From positions 1,860,001 through 1,924,000 of the forward strand of contig NZ_CP045324.1 in NCBI RefSeq assembly GCF_009363275.1: a stretch of 64,000 nt of DNA, in the 5' to 3' direction. Shown piece after piece: positions 44,862-56,646 of the stretch (position 1 is its first letter; the number at the start of each line of letters is the position of its first letter). The notes below the pieces were generated by a model. That model was not told where the DNA came from, did no database searches, and saw nothing but the letters and a program-made list of their open reading frames with translations. Source of the DNA: Marinobacter sp. THAF197a. GTDB lineage: Bacteria; Pseudomonadota; Gammaproteobacteria; Pseudomonadales; Oleiphilaceae. A program made the position numbers and the translations under genes.

Positions 44862-46013
44862 ATGACTCTTTCTGCACCGGCCGTTACCGTTCCCCCGGCC
44901 CCTGACACTGTTCGCTGGATTCGCGAGCCAGATACCCTGGACAATTGGCTGGACGCCCTCGAGCCCGGGGTACCGGTGGTGCTGGACACAGAATTTGAGC
45001 GGGTGTCTACTTTCTATCCCATTCCCGGTCTGGTGCAGTTGGGCGGCGGCGGTGAGTTCTGGCTGATTGATCCGGATGTAGCCGAGGCCTCCGAACGGTT
45101 TCGGGCGATGCTGGCGGATAGTCAGCGACCAAAGCTGCTATACGCCATGAGCGAAGACCTTGAGCTGTTCCGGCACTGGCTGGATGTGATGCCTAAAGGT
45201 GTGTTGGACCTCCAGATTGGCGCGGCACTGGCCGGTGCCGGGTTTTCCGTGGGTTATGCCCGCCTGGTGGAAACCCTGTTCGGCGAAACCCTGGATAAAT
45301 CTGTTACCCGGTCCGACTGGGTAGCCAGGCCATTGAGCCCGGAACAAGAGCGCTATGCTCTGGATGATATTCGTTTTTTGCAACCGGTGTATGAGTGGGT
45401 CTGCCACGGCTTGCGCCAGCGCGGGCTGCAGCAGGCCATGGCCGACGAGTCACAGCGCTTTGCGGATGAAGCGGCCAGCCTGGAGGACGCCGGACAACAC
45501 TACCTGAAACTTCGCGGTGGCTGGACACTGAATCGGGAACAGCAGGCGGTTCTGCAAGCCCTGGTGGTGTGGCGGGAACAGGAGTGCCGGCGGTTGGATC
45601 GCCCCCGAAACCGGGTGTTGAATGATGGCTTGCTGATAGCCATTGCCGAGCGCTGCCCTGGCTCGCTCAGAGCCCTGAATGATGTGCAGGGCGTTCCGGG
45701 CGGCATTGTAAAGCGTTATGGTGAACACCTGCTGGAACTGGTTCGGGGTGCCAGAGAAGCCGACCACACCGATCTGAAGCCCATACCCAGGCCGCTGACC
45801 CGAGATCAGCAGGCGCTGTTCAAGAAAGTTAAGCGTTGCTTCAGAAAAGTGGCAGACGATACTGATATACCAATTGAATTGCTGGCGCCAAGAAAACGCC
45901 TTGAAGGCGTTATTGAAGATGGCACCATGGCAGGTAATCCGTTTTTTGAAGGCTGGCGCAGAGACATACTGGCGCCGGTCGTCCCGGAAATTGAGGAGCT
46001 TCTCGCACAATGA
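44862..46013 (+). CDS. rnd: Ribonuclease D
   Basis: A 383-residue 3'-5' exoribonuclease. DEDD motifs: Exo I LDTEFERVSTF near residue 41, Exo II YAMSEDLELF near 93, and Exo III YALDDIRFL near 166 with the preceding Tyr of DEDDy enzymes. Two HRDC-type regions follow (REQQAVLQALVVWREQE and DLKPIPRPLTRDQ). It trims tRNA and other stable RNA 3' ends. ATG 44862 is chosen; an earlier in-frame start lies inside recR. The stop overlaps ycgL in ATGA. Confidence 0.94.
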   Translation: MTLSAPAVTVPPAPDTVRWIREPDTLDNWLDALEPGVPVVLDTEFERVSTFYPIPGLVQLGGGGEFWLIDPDVAEASERFRAMLADSQRPKLLYAMSEDLELFRHWLDVMPKGVLDLQIGAALAGAGFSVGYARLVETLFGETLDKSVTRSDWVARPLSPEQERYALDDIRFLQPVYEWVCHGLRQRGLQQAMADESQRFADEAASLEDAGQHYLKLRGGWTLNREQQAVLQALVVWREQECRRLDRPRNRVLNDGLLIAIAERCPGSLRALNDVQGVPGGIVKRYGEHLLELVRGAREADHTDLKPIPRPLTRDQQALFKKVKRCFRKVADDTDIPIELLAPRKRLEGVIEDGTMAGNPFFEGWRRDILAPVVPEIEELLAQ

Positions 46014-46303
46014 AAGACCGTGAATTTGTATCGGTGTTTCGCAGCAGTAAAAAAAGCGATACCTACATCTATGTTCGCCGCGGCCAGAACTGGGGCGATC
46101 TCCCCGAGGCTTTGCGTTCGATCTTCGGGCAGCCGGTTCACGCCATGGATCTGCTGTTGAGCCCGGACAAAAAGCTCGCCAGGACCACCGGCAAAGAAGT
46201 GCTGGAGGCATTGGCCGAGAAGGATTTCTTTCTGCAAATGCCGGAAGAGCAGGAAACCTATATTGTTGATTTTCGAAGTAAAATCGAGCGGCGTGGACAA
46301 TGA
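46010..46303 (+). CDS. ycgL: YcgL domain protein
   Basis: A 97-residue protein matching the YcgL family: VSVFRSSKKSDTYIYVRRG, LRSIFGQPVHAMDLLLSP and EKDFFLQMPEEQE. Function is not established. It sits between rnd and ycgN with ATGA overlaps on both sides, a conserved gammaproteobacterial arrangement that hints at a role linked to RNase D. Confidence 0.92.
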   Translation: MKDREFVSVFRSSKKSDTYIYVRRGQNWGDLPEALRSIFGQPVHAMDLLLSPDKKLARTTGKEVLEALAEKDFFLQMPEEQETYIVDFRSKIERRGQ

Positions 46304-46746
46304 TCGCAGAGATTCCCTTCTGGCAGCGTAAGCGCCTCAACGAAATGACCAGGCCGGAGTGGGAATCTCTGTGTGATGGCTGCGGGCTTTGTTGCCTGCA
46401 GAAGCTTGAAGACGAAGACACCGGCGAGGTGTACCACACCGACCTGGTCTGCGGTTACATGGATACGCAAACCTGCCGTTGTACCGTGTATTCTGACCGG
46501 CTGAAGAAAGTTCCAGGTTGTACGGTTCTGACACCGGAAACGGTATCAGGCTACCACTGGTTACCGTATACCTGTGCTTATCGAACGTTGGCGGAAGGCC
46601 GGCCCCTTGCGGACTGGCACCCCTTGCGATCCGGTGATCCGGATTCCGTGCATCGTGCCGGGGTATCCGTTCAGGGCAAAGTCGTCTCTGAGGACAGCGT
46701 GCCGGAAGAGGATTGGGAAGACCACATTATTCACTGGGTTCTGTAA
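46300..46746 (+). CDS. ycgN: YcgN family cysteine cluster protein
   Basis: A 148-residue protein of the UPF0260/YkgJ-type cysteine cluster group. Cysteines in LCDGCGLCCLQKL and LVCGYMDTQTCRCTVY are positioned to bind a metal or iron-sulfur cluster. MTRPEWESLCDGCG near the start and PDSVHRAGVSV near the end are typical of the family. Function unknown. Coupled to ycgL and to the next membrane protein gene (TAATG). Confidence 0.92.
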   Translation: MIAEIPFWQRKRLNEMTRPEWESLCDGCGLCCLQKLEDEDTGEVYHTDLVCGYMDTQTCRCTVYSDRLKKVPGCTVLTPETVSGYHWLPYTCAYRTLAEGRPLADWHPLRSGDPDSVHRAGVSVQGKVVSEDSVPEEDWEDHIIHWVL

Positions 46747-47090
46747 TGATCGATACTGATGCTTCACTAGCTTACGGAATTTTCTGGGCGGCCTATGCAG
46801 TTGCTTTCGTTGTGCTGTTCTACATGATGAAAGCGCTGTTTCGGATACTGCCATTCTATGGTGTGCGGACGCTGCTGTTGTCGGCTCTGGTTGTTTTATT
46901 TCTGACGCCCGTAGAGTCTGCAGAGCTTGCAGGCTGGTGGATTCCCGCCTGGTTGTTCGCCGGTTACGAACTTATTCTGGGAGACGCCGACGCGGCGGGC
47001 AGGGCACTGCTGAATTTCAGCATTGCCGCTCTGGTGATGTTGTTGGTCTGGATTCTGGATCTCGTCCGGTATCGGCTGGTGCGCAAATAA
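46746..47090 (+). CDS. Small inner-membrane protein of unknown function
   Basis: A 114-residue protein with three or four hydrophobic segments (about residues 10-30, 42-55, 63-76 and 86-106) and a basic end (LVRYRLVRK). I recognise no family. ATG 46746 overlaps the ycgN stop, and the VWA protein gene follows after 40 bases, so it may belong functionally with the VWA/MoxR cluster or with ycgN. Confidence 0.75.
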   Translation: MIDTDASLAYGIFWAAYAVAFVVLFYMMKALFRILPFYGVRTLLLSALVVLFLTPVESAELAGWWIPAWLFAGYELILGDADAAGRALLNFSIAALVMLLVWILDLVRYRLVRK

Positions 47091-47130
47091 CTCCAAGAAC
47101 GTGCGAAATGTCAGACAGGTAAGGGTAGCT

Positions 47131-49224
<2,094 letters not shown>

Positions 49225-49242
49225 CCAACAGGAAACAGACAC

Positions 49243-50085
49243 ATGAAGTTTACCGGTACCGATAAATACGTAGCCACCGATGACCTGCAGATGGCTGTAA
49301 ACGCAGCAATCGCGCTCCAGCGCCCGTTGCTGATCAAAGGCGAGCCCGGCACCGGAAAAACCCTGCTGGCGGAAGAAATGGCCGCGGCGCTGGGTATGCG
49401 CCTGATTCCCTGGCACATCAAATCCACCACCAAGGCCCAGCAGGGCCTGTACGAGTATGATGCGGTATCCCGCCTTCGTGATTCCCAGCTGGGCGATGAA
49501 AAGGTCAAGGACATCCGCAACTACATCGTCAAGGGCAAGCTCTGGGAGGCCTTCGAGGCCGATGAGCAGGTGGTGCTCCTGATCGATGAAATCGACAAGG
49601 CCGACATCGAGTTCCCGAACGATCTGCTGCTGGAACTCGACCGCATGGAGTTCTTCGTATACGAAACCCAGGAATTCGTGAAAGCGAAGAAACGCCCGAT
49701 TGTGGTCATTACCAGTAACAACGAAAAGGAGCTGCCAGACGCCTTCCTGCGCCGGTGCTTCTTCCACTACATCAGCTTCCCGGACCACGACACCATGAAA
49801 GACATCGTGGATGTGCATTTCCCGGGCCTTCAGCAACAGGTTGTGCGTGATGCCCTCGAAGTGTTCTTTGACGTGCGCAAGGTGCCCGGGCTGAAGAAAA
49901 AGCCGTCCACCTCGGAGCTGATTGACTGGTTGAAACTGCTGATGGCCGATGAGCTGTCTGCCAAGGCGCTTCAGGAGAAGGACAGCAGTTCTGCACTGCC
50001 GCCTCTGTATGGCGCCCTGGTGAAGAACGAGCAAGACGTGCACCTGCTGCAGAAGCTGGCGTTCATGGCACGTCGCCGCAACTGA
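49243..50085 (+). CDS. MoxR-family AAA+ ATPase
   Basis: A 280-residue AAA+ protein. Walker A GEPGTGKTLL near residue 32, Walker B VVLLIDEIDKAD near 110, sensor 1 ITSNNEKELPDA and an arginine-finger-like FLRRCFF near 168. MoxR ATPases work as chaperones with VWA-domain partners to activate or assemble target enzymes or complexes. Here VWA genes flank it on both sides, 18 bases after one and 22 bases before the other. The target is unknown. Confidence 0.93.
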   Translation: MKFTGTDKYVATDDLQMAVNAAIALQRPLLIKGEPGTGKTLLAEEMAAALGMRLIPWHIKSTTKAQQGLYEYDAVSRLRDSQLGDEKVKDIRNYIVKGKLWEAFEADEQVVLLIDEIDKADIEFPNDLLLELDRMEFFVYETQEFVKAKKRPIVVITSNNEKELPDAFLRRCFFHYISFPDHDTMKDIVDVHFPGLQQQVVRDALEVFFDVRKVPGLKKKPSTSELIDWLKLLMADELSAKALQEKDSSSALPPLYGALVKNEQDVHLLQKLAFMARRRN

Positions 50086-50107
50086 TCTCTGGCAAGAGTT
50101 TCGCTCT

Positions 50108-51286
50108 ATGTTGATCGATTTTTTCCTCGAAGTGCGCCGGGCCAAGGTTCCGGCCAGTCTGCGAGAGTTCCTTGACCTGCTGGAAGCTATCCAGCAGCGC
50201 CTGGCGTTCGCAGACATGGAGGAGTTCTATTACCTGGCGCGGGTGTGCCTGGTGAAAGACGAAAGGCACTTCGACAAGTTTGACCGGGCCTTCAAGGCGT
50301 ATTTTGAGGGCATCGAGAACCTGGACGATCTGCTCGAAGCCCTGATCCCTGACGACTGGCTAAGGGCCGAGTTCGAGAAGCACCTCACCGAAGAAGAGAA
50401 AGCCAAGATTGAGTCCCTGGGTGGCCTTGAGGAGTTGATTGATACCTTCAAGAAGCGCATGGAAGAGCAGAACGAGCGCCATGCCGGCGGCAATAAATGG
50501 ATCGGCACCGGCGGTACTTCACCCTTTGGTGCCAATGGCTATAACCCTGAAGGCTTCCGGATTGGCCAGAAGAACGGCCGCCACGGCCGGGCCGTCAAAG
50601 TGTGGGAAAAACGGGAATACCGTGATCTCGACGACAGCATCACCCTGGGGCTGCGCAACATCAAGGTGGCCCTGCGCCGGTTGCGTAAATTCGCTCGACA
50701 GGGGGCGGCAGATCAACTGGATATGGATGACACCATCCGTTCCACCGCCCGCAACGCCGGCTACCTGGATCTGAAAATGGTGCCAGAGAGGCACAACGCG
50801 GTGAAGGTTCTGATCTTCTTCGACGTCGGCGGCTCCATGGACCCGCACGTCAAAGTATGTGAAGAGCTGTTCTCCGCCGCCAGGCTTGAGTTCAAGCACA
50901 TGGAGTATTTCTACTTCCACAATTTTATCTATGAGAGTGTGTGGAAGAACAATATTCGCCGCATGAATGAGACCCTGAGCACCTGGGACATCCTGCACAA
51001 GTACACCCCGGACTATAAGGTTATCTTTGTTGGGGACGCCACCATGGCACCTTACGAGATTACCCATCCCGGTGGGTCTATCGAGCACTGGAATGAAGAA
51101 GCCGGCGCCACCTGGTTCCAGCGGGTGTCGGAGCATTTCCGCAAGGTGGTTTGGCTGAACCCGCTACCGGAAAGTTACTGGGGTAGCGGTGGTTCGCTGG
51201 GCATAACCAAGCAATTGGTCAATAATCATATGTACCCACTGACCATTGAGGGGCTTGAATCCGCCATGAAACACCTGAGCAAGTAG
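50108..51286 (+). CDS. CoxE-like VWA-domain protein
   Basis: A 392-residue cytoplasmic protein. An N-terminal helical region (MLIDFFLEVRRAKVPASLRE) typical of CoxE-like proteins is followed by a VWA domain with FFDVGGSMDPH near residue 240, a MIDAS-like site with Gly in place of the first Ser. Ends with PLTIEGLESAMKHL. It should be the direct partner of the MoxR ATPase encoded just upstream. CoxE/CoxD proteins in other bacteria mature the CO dehydrogenase cofactor, but no such enzyme is encoded here, so the client differs. Confidence 0.9.
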   Translation: MLIDFFLEVRRAKVPASLREFLDLLEAIQQRLAFADMEEFYYLARVCLVKDERHFDKFDRAFKAYFEGIENLDDLLEALIPDDWLRAEFEKHLTEEEKAKIESLGGLEELIDTFKKRMEEQNERHAGGNKWIGTGGTSPFGANGYNPEGFRIGQKNGRHGRAVKVWEKREYRDLDDSITLGLRNIKVALRRLRKFARQGAADQLDMDDTIRSTARNAGYLDLKMVPERHNAVKVLIFFDVGGSMDPHVKVCEELFSAARLEFKHMEYFYFHNFIYESVWKNNIRRMNETLSTWDILHKYTPDYKVIFVGDATMAPYEITHPGGSIEHWNEEAGATWFQRVSEHFRKVVWLNPLPESYWGSGGSLGITKQLVNNHMYPLTIEGLESAMKHLSK

Positions 51287-51655
51287 TTCTGTTCGAGGTG
51301 GGTGGATCAAAAAAAAGCCGATGCGGTTGAGGGCATCGGCAAAGCTCGGCATATTCAAGCGGGGGTTGCCAGAAGGCGCTCCCGCCGCTTTCCCCATAGC
51401 AAGCCTTGGGCCACTGGTAAATAGGCTTTAATTATCAACTGGTTACCTTTTTAGTTCGGCCGTATCCACTGGCCCTCTTCGTTCCCGCCTTTTGTTCTGT
51501 CAAATAACTCGACACTTATTCCTACGCCACTGCCGGCGAAAGTTTCATTTGGTGAATTGGATACCGTTCTTGGTTGTTAGCGGGTGTTACTCTTTATTTC
51601 GAATTGTAACGGTGCCCGGTTTTGCCGGGGCCCGAGATCGCACGGCAGGAAAATT
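51287..51655. other. 369-base intergenic region with minus-strand terminator and structured segment
   Basis: No protein gene is supported here. It contains a minus-strand intrinsic terminator (51309-51340) and two further stem-loops: AAGCGGGGG at 51357-51365 pairing with CCCGCCGCTT at 51381-51390 (one bulge), and AAGCC at 51401-51405 with GGCTT at 51424-51428. The right part, 51440-51655, should carry the promoter of the envelope operon, though no sigma-70 or sigma-54 site is convincing. Confidence 0.55.
51309..51340 (-). terminator. Intrinsic terminator oriented along the minus strand
   Basis: GCCGATGC (51317-51324) and GCATCGGC (51333-51340) form a perfect 8-bp stem with an 8-base loop. 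On the minus strand the stem is followed by eight T residues (51316-51309). On the plus strand it is followed by AAAGCTC, so it would not terminate the CoxE-like gene. No minus-strand protein gene lies upstream of it. Confidence 0.78.
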
Positions 51656-52204
51656 ATGTTCGGCAAACAAAAATCACAACACTGCCGGATTGTCCCAGGG
51701 ACCAAGGGGCTTTGGATATCCGGAATGATGGCCGCACTGGCATTCGGCTCTGTTTCAGCTTCATCGCTGGACGATGAAATCGACCGCCTGACAGCGGACG
51801 TTACCCGTCATTCGGCATCGGTGCATGCCCTTGAGCAACGCTTGCTGCACCCGGTGGATACCCGTGTCTCGGTATTCCTGACCCTGGGGAACCGGCAGGC
51901 ACTCAATCTTGATTCTGTTGAACTCTTTATCAACGATCAGCCCGTAGCATCCCATCTATACAGCGCCACGGAGCGAACGTCGTTGGAGCAGGGTGGGGTG
52001 CAGCAGCTATTCGTAGGCAATATGGCTGACGGCAACCACCAGCTGAAGACGGTGATCAACGCCCGCGCTGCCAACAAGCGCTTTGTCCGCCGTGAGGTGG
52101 TTCACCGGTTTGATAAACGTCCGGGTACTTTGCGGCTACAGATGAATCTCGATGCCCGGGCTCCGGACTACGAGCCGGAAGTCACGTTCCAGGAATGGAA
52201 GTAG
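51656..52204 (+). CDS. Secreted or membrane-anchored protein of unknown function, first gene of the envelope operon
   Basis: A 182-residue protein. A hydrophobic segment (GLWISGMMAALAFGSVSASS, about 18-37) acts as a signal peptide or anchor. Next comes a short heptad-like helix (LDDEIDRLTADVTRHSASVH) and a beta-rich domain (VSVFLTLGNRQ to TLRLQMNLDAR). ATG 51656 follows CAGGAA; the frame continues upstream but without a ribosome binding site. Six bases separate it from the TPR gene, placing it in the ExbB/ExbD operon. I do not recognise the family. Confidence 0.75.
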   Translation: MFGKQKSQHCRIVPGTKGLWISGMMAALAFGSVSASSLDDEIDRLTADVTRHSASVHALEQRLLHPVDTRVSVFLTLGNRQALNLDSVELFINDQPVASHLYSATERTSLEQGGVQQLFVGNMADGNHQLKTVINARAANKRFVRREVVHRFDKRPGTLRLQMNLDARAPDYEPEVTFQEWK

Positions 52205-52210
52205 CCGATC

Positions 52211-53854
52211 ATGACGGGACCTGTTCGCACCGTTCATTGCGCTGCCCGGGCTTTGCTGGTGGTTTGTACGCTGGCGGTGCCTCAGGCAGGCGCATCTGAG
52301 TCTGTGCCGACAGAGCTGGCCACTGGTGTTGCCCGGTTTGCGCTGGATACCGGGAATATCGCACAGGCTATTCCTCTGGCCGGCCAGGTCAAAGGCGATT
52401 CCGCCGACTACCTTAACGCGCGAGTGTTGCTGGCCAGTGGTCGAACCAGTGAAGCGAAACGGTTGCTGGAGCGTGTGTTCAACAGCAACGTTCATCGCGC
52501 CGAAGCCGCTCTGGAGCTTGCCCGACTGGCAGAGGCGGGAGGGGACCAGGTCGAAGCTGACCGGTGGTATCAGGAGGTTGTCCGAACCGGATTTGGCGAG
52601 GTTCGCCAAAGAGCACTGCTGAACCTTGCGGAAACACAGCGGCAGCAGGGAAAAGCGGATCGTGCCGGCCAATACCTTGCCAGTATGGACGACGGTTACT
52701 GGGCCGCAGTGGGCTATATGAACCTGGCGGGCGATTTCGCCCGGGATGACCTGGATCCATCAAGGGCCCTGGTGTCTTTGAGGGTTGCCATGGCCATGGC
52801 TGCGAAAGACCCCGACAGTGCCCGTAGCGCGGATCTGCGCAATCAGCTTTATCTCCGGGCAGGCTATTTGTCTGTGCGCAACCAGGATTACGACAAGGCC
52901 ACAGACTTCCTTGAGAAAGTCTCTCTGGAGAGCTATTACACCCCCCAGGCCCTTTACCTGCATGGTTTCGCCCTGTCCGAAAAGGGCAATCACCGAGCGG
53001 CGATGCAGAGCTGGCACCGCGCCAAGAAATTCCCGCTGGCGTTTCCCGGGGTGGCCGATGCCTGGATCGGAATGGGCCGTGGATACGATCTGGCGGGCTA
53101 TCCGGGGCAGGCCGGCGAAGCCTGGCTTGCTGCCAACGCTGCTTACGAAGGGGAGCGGGTAACGCTTGGTAAGCTCGCAGAGCGAATCCGTGTTGAAGGT
53201 GCCTACAAGGCGCTGGTGGCAGACGCACGGGGCGTTGATACCCAATGGTTCCTTGCCGACAGCCGAACGTTGACCCAGCCCCGGCTGGCTTACCTTCTTC
53301 GCTTCCTTGAGAGCGCCGAGGGGCAGTCGGCGGTTGGCCGGGTAGCCCGGCTTGATGATCTGGCGTTCTCCCTGGAGAGCAGCAAGCATGATCTCGATGT
53401 ATTTATCGGTGCCCTGGAAAACAACCATTATGGTGGTGGGGGCGGCCAACGGGCCGCGTTGCAGGAGCAGCAAGACACGTTAACCCGGCAACTTGAACAG
53501 CTTGCGGATCGCCCATTGAGTGCTGATCACATCGCCCGGCTCCGGCAGCTGCAGCGTTTGCTTCAGTCTGGGGGGCAGCGTCTGTCGTCCTTGCCCCGTC
53601 GTGAAGCCGGCAGGCAAGAGCAGTTGCGGGACAACCTTGCCGAGGCCCGGCAATTGCGGGACGAGATCTCTAGCCTGCAGACCCGTGTGAGCAAAGCCCG
53701 CACCCGGGCTGCTGACTACCTTGATGAAAAGGCGCTGGCCCTGGTTGCCGCTGAACAGCAGCGGATGGCTCACTCCCTGGATAAAACCGAACAACAGATT
53801 GCGCACCTATACGAGTATCTTGCGCTGGAAAACATCGGGGAGGCTGCCCGATGA
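52211..53854 (+). CDS. Periplasmic TPR protein
   Basis: A 547-residue protein with a signal peptide (AARALLVVCTLAVPQAGAS) and tetratricopeptide-like repeats across about 35-300 (for example AEAALELARLAEAGGDQVEA and PQALYLHGFALSEKGNHRAA). A C-terminal coiled coil follows at about 415-540 (LQEQQDTLTRQLEQLADRP and QLRDEISSLQTRVSKA). Probably an assembly or scaffold subunit of the envelope machine encoded downstream. Its stop overlaps the next TPR gene in ATGA. Confidence 0.85.
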   Translation: MTGPVRTVHCAARALLVVCTLAVPQAGASESVPTELATGVARFALDTGNIAQAIPLAGQVKGDSADYLNARVLLASGRTSEAKRLLERVFNSNVHRAEAALELARLAEAGGDQVEADRWYQEVVRTGFGEVRQRALLNLAETQRQQGKADRAGQYLASMDDGYWAAVGYMNLAGDFARDDLDPSRALVSLRVAMAMAAKDPDSARSADLRNQLYLRAGYLSVRNQDYDKATDFLEKVSLESYYTPQALYLHGFALSEKGNHRAAMQSWHRAKKFPLAFPGVADAWIGMGRGYDLAGYPGQAGEAWLAANAAYEGERVTLGKLAERIRVEGAYKALVADARGVDTQWFLADSRTLTQPRLAYLLRFLESAEGQSAVGRVARLDDLAFSLESSKHDLDVFIGALENNHYGGGGGQRAALQEQQDTLTRQLEQLADRPLSADHIARLRQLQRLLQSGGQRLSSLPRREAGRQEQLRDNLAEARQLRDEISSLQTRVSKARTRAADYLDEKALALVAAEQQRMAHSLDKTEQQIAHLYEYLALENIGEAAR

Positions 53855-56646
53855 ATCGTCAGTTTATGCGTCGGTTGTCGCTCGCTGTAATCCTGATATC
53901 TGCAGTTCCAGGTGGGAGCGTAGCGGCCCAGGAATCGTTCCGTGTGGAACTCGGCCGGGATGGCGAAACCCTGGGCGATATGCGCCCGGTGTTTCTCAAG
54001 TTTGAAAGCCGCCCCCTGCCTGCAATCTCGCCGAAAGAGGTGGCTCGTCGCTATCAGAAACTGTTCGAGAAGTCCGACGAACCTGAAGTCCGTATTGATG
54101 CGCTGAATCGCCTCAATAACATCCGAGACCGTTCCGGCCAGGATATTGGCTTCTCCGATGAGCAGCAGTCGGCGGTCTATGAAGAGGCTCTGGCCAGCTA
54201 TGAGAGCATCCTGGCCCGTGGCTCCTTCTCCGGCAAACTCGACGAGTTGCTCTATCAGATGGCCAAAGCCCATGCACTGACTGGACAACATGAAGAGTCC
54301 ATCCAACGACTCAGACAGCTGGTGGGCCTGTACCCTCGCTCATCTCTGGTGCCGGAAGCCCGGTTCCGGATTGCCGAAGCTGCCTATAACGCCGGCGAGT
54401 ATCAGGAAGCGGAAACCGGGTATCGGCAGTTGATTGAAGGTGACGGTCACCAGGACCTGGCCATGAAAGCCCGTTACATGCTGGGTTGGAGCCAGTTCAA
54501 ACAGGGGCCCGCGGCCTGGAACCGGTCGGCCGAGACGTTTATGGCATTGCTGGATCAACACCTTCCCAGCGAAGCCACGTTGCTGGATCCGCCGCACACT
54601 GGTTTGGACATGATTGAAGACAGTTTTCGGGTGCTGGCTTTGATGGCCGCCCGGGCTGACAACTCTGCGACATTGGCGGCGTGGCTTGGTAACCGAGCGC
54701 CAGTGGCCTGGCCGCACCTGCTTTACGACCGGCTGGCAGATTTGCATGCCCTTGAAGGGCGTTTTGATCTGGCCGTTGGCATTAACCAGGCGTTCGCCGG
54801 GAACTATTCCGAGCATTCAGCCGCTCCGGATTTCCTGGCTCAGAGTGTGGATTACTGGCGGATGGCGGGCGACACCAGTAAGGCTCGTGAAGCGAGGGCA
54901 GATTATGTGGCCCGGTTCCAGTCACAGCCGAAGTTTCAAGAGTTGAGGGGCCAACAGCAGGCTCTCTGGCGGGACTATGCACGCTTCCTGGGGGATTACC
55001 ATTATGCCGCACAGGATTGGACCAGTGCGGCTGGCTACTATGAAGTACTTGCAGGCCATTCCGGCGACACTGGCAAACTGTTGCACCTGGCCGGCGATGC
55101 CCGGTTACAGGCCGGCAACCGCAACAAGGCTCTGGAGAACTATCGCAACGCCGCCTACGGCGCCCGTAGGGGCGGCCAGCAGCGGTACCCCGATGCGGCC
55201 GAGGCGGGTTGGGCTGCTATCAAGGTGTTGAAATCGACCCTTGAGGAAAGCGCTGCCGGGGCAGCCAGAGGCGTCTTGGCGGAGTTATCCAGTGAGGAGC
55301 AACAATTCGGCAAAACCTTTACGCAGGACCCCAGGCTTTCAGGTTTGAGGGCTGACCTGGCAAACCGCTGGTACGAGGTTGGTGTCTATGATGAGGCACT
55401 GGCGTATGCCCGTTCGACACTGGTTCTTGAATCGGCAAAGACCGAAGAACGTTATGCCACCTGGCTGGTGACCGCCCGGGTACGCCAGAGAACCGGGGAG
55501 TTCGGGCTGGAAGAGCGGGCCTGGCGACAGGCGCTGTTGCTGGTGGACAGCGAGCCTGATCTGGCCACAACTCCGGACGAACCGGAACAGATTCGTGAGC
55601 AACTGGCGACGGCCATCTACCGGCAAGGTGAGAGAGCGGCAGCCAGTGGCGACACTGCCGTGGCAGTCGCCCATTTCCAGCGTGTGAATTCCGTTGTGCC
55701 CAATATCGAGATTGCCATCCGGGCGCGCTTTGATGCCAGTAATGCATTGCTCAAGGCTTCTGAATGGCAAACGGCCATTAACGAGCTGAACCGTTTCCGG
55801 CTCGACTACCCGGCCCATGAGCTCACGGAAGAGGTAAGTGAAAAGCTGGTCTACGCCTACCACGAATCCCGCCAACCTCTGAAAGCAGCCGGTGAACTGA
55901 TGGCTGCCTCTGAACGTGCGCAAGAACCCTGGCCGCTGAAGCTACGCGCTGCGGCGCTCTACCACCAGGCCGGTGAATTGCCCGAGCGCAATGCCCTGTA
56001 TGTGGATTGGCTGGCGGTTGCTCCGGATCCGGATGCGGCGGCTGACCATGTGCAGCAGCAAACCATGCGCCAGAGGTTGATTGAATCCGGCGTTGATTCA
56101 GTGCGCCAGCAGAAAGCGATGGTCACCCGTGAAGCAGCGAGCCAGTGGCACTCGGAAGAAACCCTGCTGTGGGCCGGCAAGGCGGCGCTGGCCCTGGGTG
56201 CTTCGGTGGCTCAGGAATTTGCTGCCATCCGCCTGGAACATCCCCTGGAGCGGGCACTTGAACGCAAGCAAAAGGCAATGGAGCAGGCCCAGGCCTATTT
56301 CCTCGAAGCGGAATCCTTTGCCGGAGAAACTGTGGCATCAGAGGTGCTATACCGAAGGGCCGAGCTCTATCGCACCCTGGCGGCAGACTTAATGGCTTCT
56401 GAGGTACCGTCAGAACTCAATGAGCTGGAAGCCATGCAATACCAGATGCTTCTGGAAGAAGAAGCCTGGCCGCTGGAAGAGCGGGCAATGGAATTGCATT
56501 CCAGGAATCACGGGCGCATTGCCAGCCAAGGTTTTGATGAATGGATTGGTCAGAGCCTGGAGGCGCTGGCCGTCATGCACCCGGGGCGTTACGACCGTGA
56601 ACTTCGCTGGATGAGCTGGAACATGGAGGAGAACGAAGGTGCATAG
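53851..56646 (+). CDS. Large periplasmic TPR protein
   Basis: A 931-residue exported protein with signal peptide (LSLAVILISAVPGGSVAAQ) and TPR-type helices nearly throughout, such as LYQMAKAHALTGQHEESIQR and ARFRIAEAAYNAGEYQEAET. It is similar in architecture to large TPR proteins associated with gliding and Tol-like machines, but I cannot assign a family. It overlaps the preceding TPR gene by four bases and the following lipoprotein gene by eight. Confidence 0.85.
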   Translation: MNRQFMRRLSLAVILISAVPGGSVAAQESFRVELGRDGETLGDMRPVFLKFESRPLPAISPKEVARRYQKLFEKSDEPEVRIDALNRLNNIRDRSGQDIGFSDEQQSAVYEEALASYESILARGSFSGKLDELLYQMAKAHALTGQHEESIQRLRQLVGLYPRSSLVPEARFRIAEAAYNAGEYQEAETGYRQLIEGDGHQDLAMKARYMLGWSQFKQGPAAWNRSAETFMALLDQHLPSEATLLDPPHTGLDMIEDSFRVLALMAARADNSATLAAWLGNRAPVAWPHLLYDRLADLHALEGRFDLAVGINQAFAGNYSEHSAAPDFLAQSVDYWRMAGDTSKAREARADYVARFQSQPKFQELRGQQQALWRDYARFLGDYHYAAQDWTSAAGYYEVLAGHSGDTGKLLHLAGDARLQAGNRNKALENYRNAAYGARRGGQQRYPDAAEAGWAAIKVLKSTLEESAAGAARGVLAELSSEEQQFGKTFTQDPRLSGLRADLANRWYEVGVYDEALAYARSTLVLESAKTEERYATWLVTARVRQRTGEFGLEERAWRQALLLVDSEPDLATTPDEPEQIREQLATAIYRQGERAAASGDTAVAVAHFQRVNSVVPNIEIAIRARFDASNALLKASEWQTAINELNRFRLDYPAHELTEEVSEKLVYAYHESRQPLKAAGELMAASERAQEPWPLKLRAAALYHQAGELPERNALYVDWLAVAPDPDAAADHVQQQTMRQRLIESGVDSVRQQKAMVTREAASQWHSEETLLWAGKAALALGASVAQEFAAIRLEHPLERALERKQKAMEQAQAYFLEAESFAGETVASEVLYRRAELYRTLAADLMASEVPSELNELEAMQYQMLLEEEAWPLEERAMELHSRNHGRIASQGFDEWIGQSLEALAVMHPGRYDRELRWMSWNMEENEGA

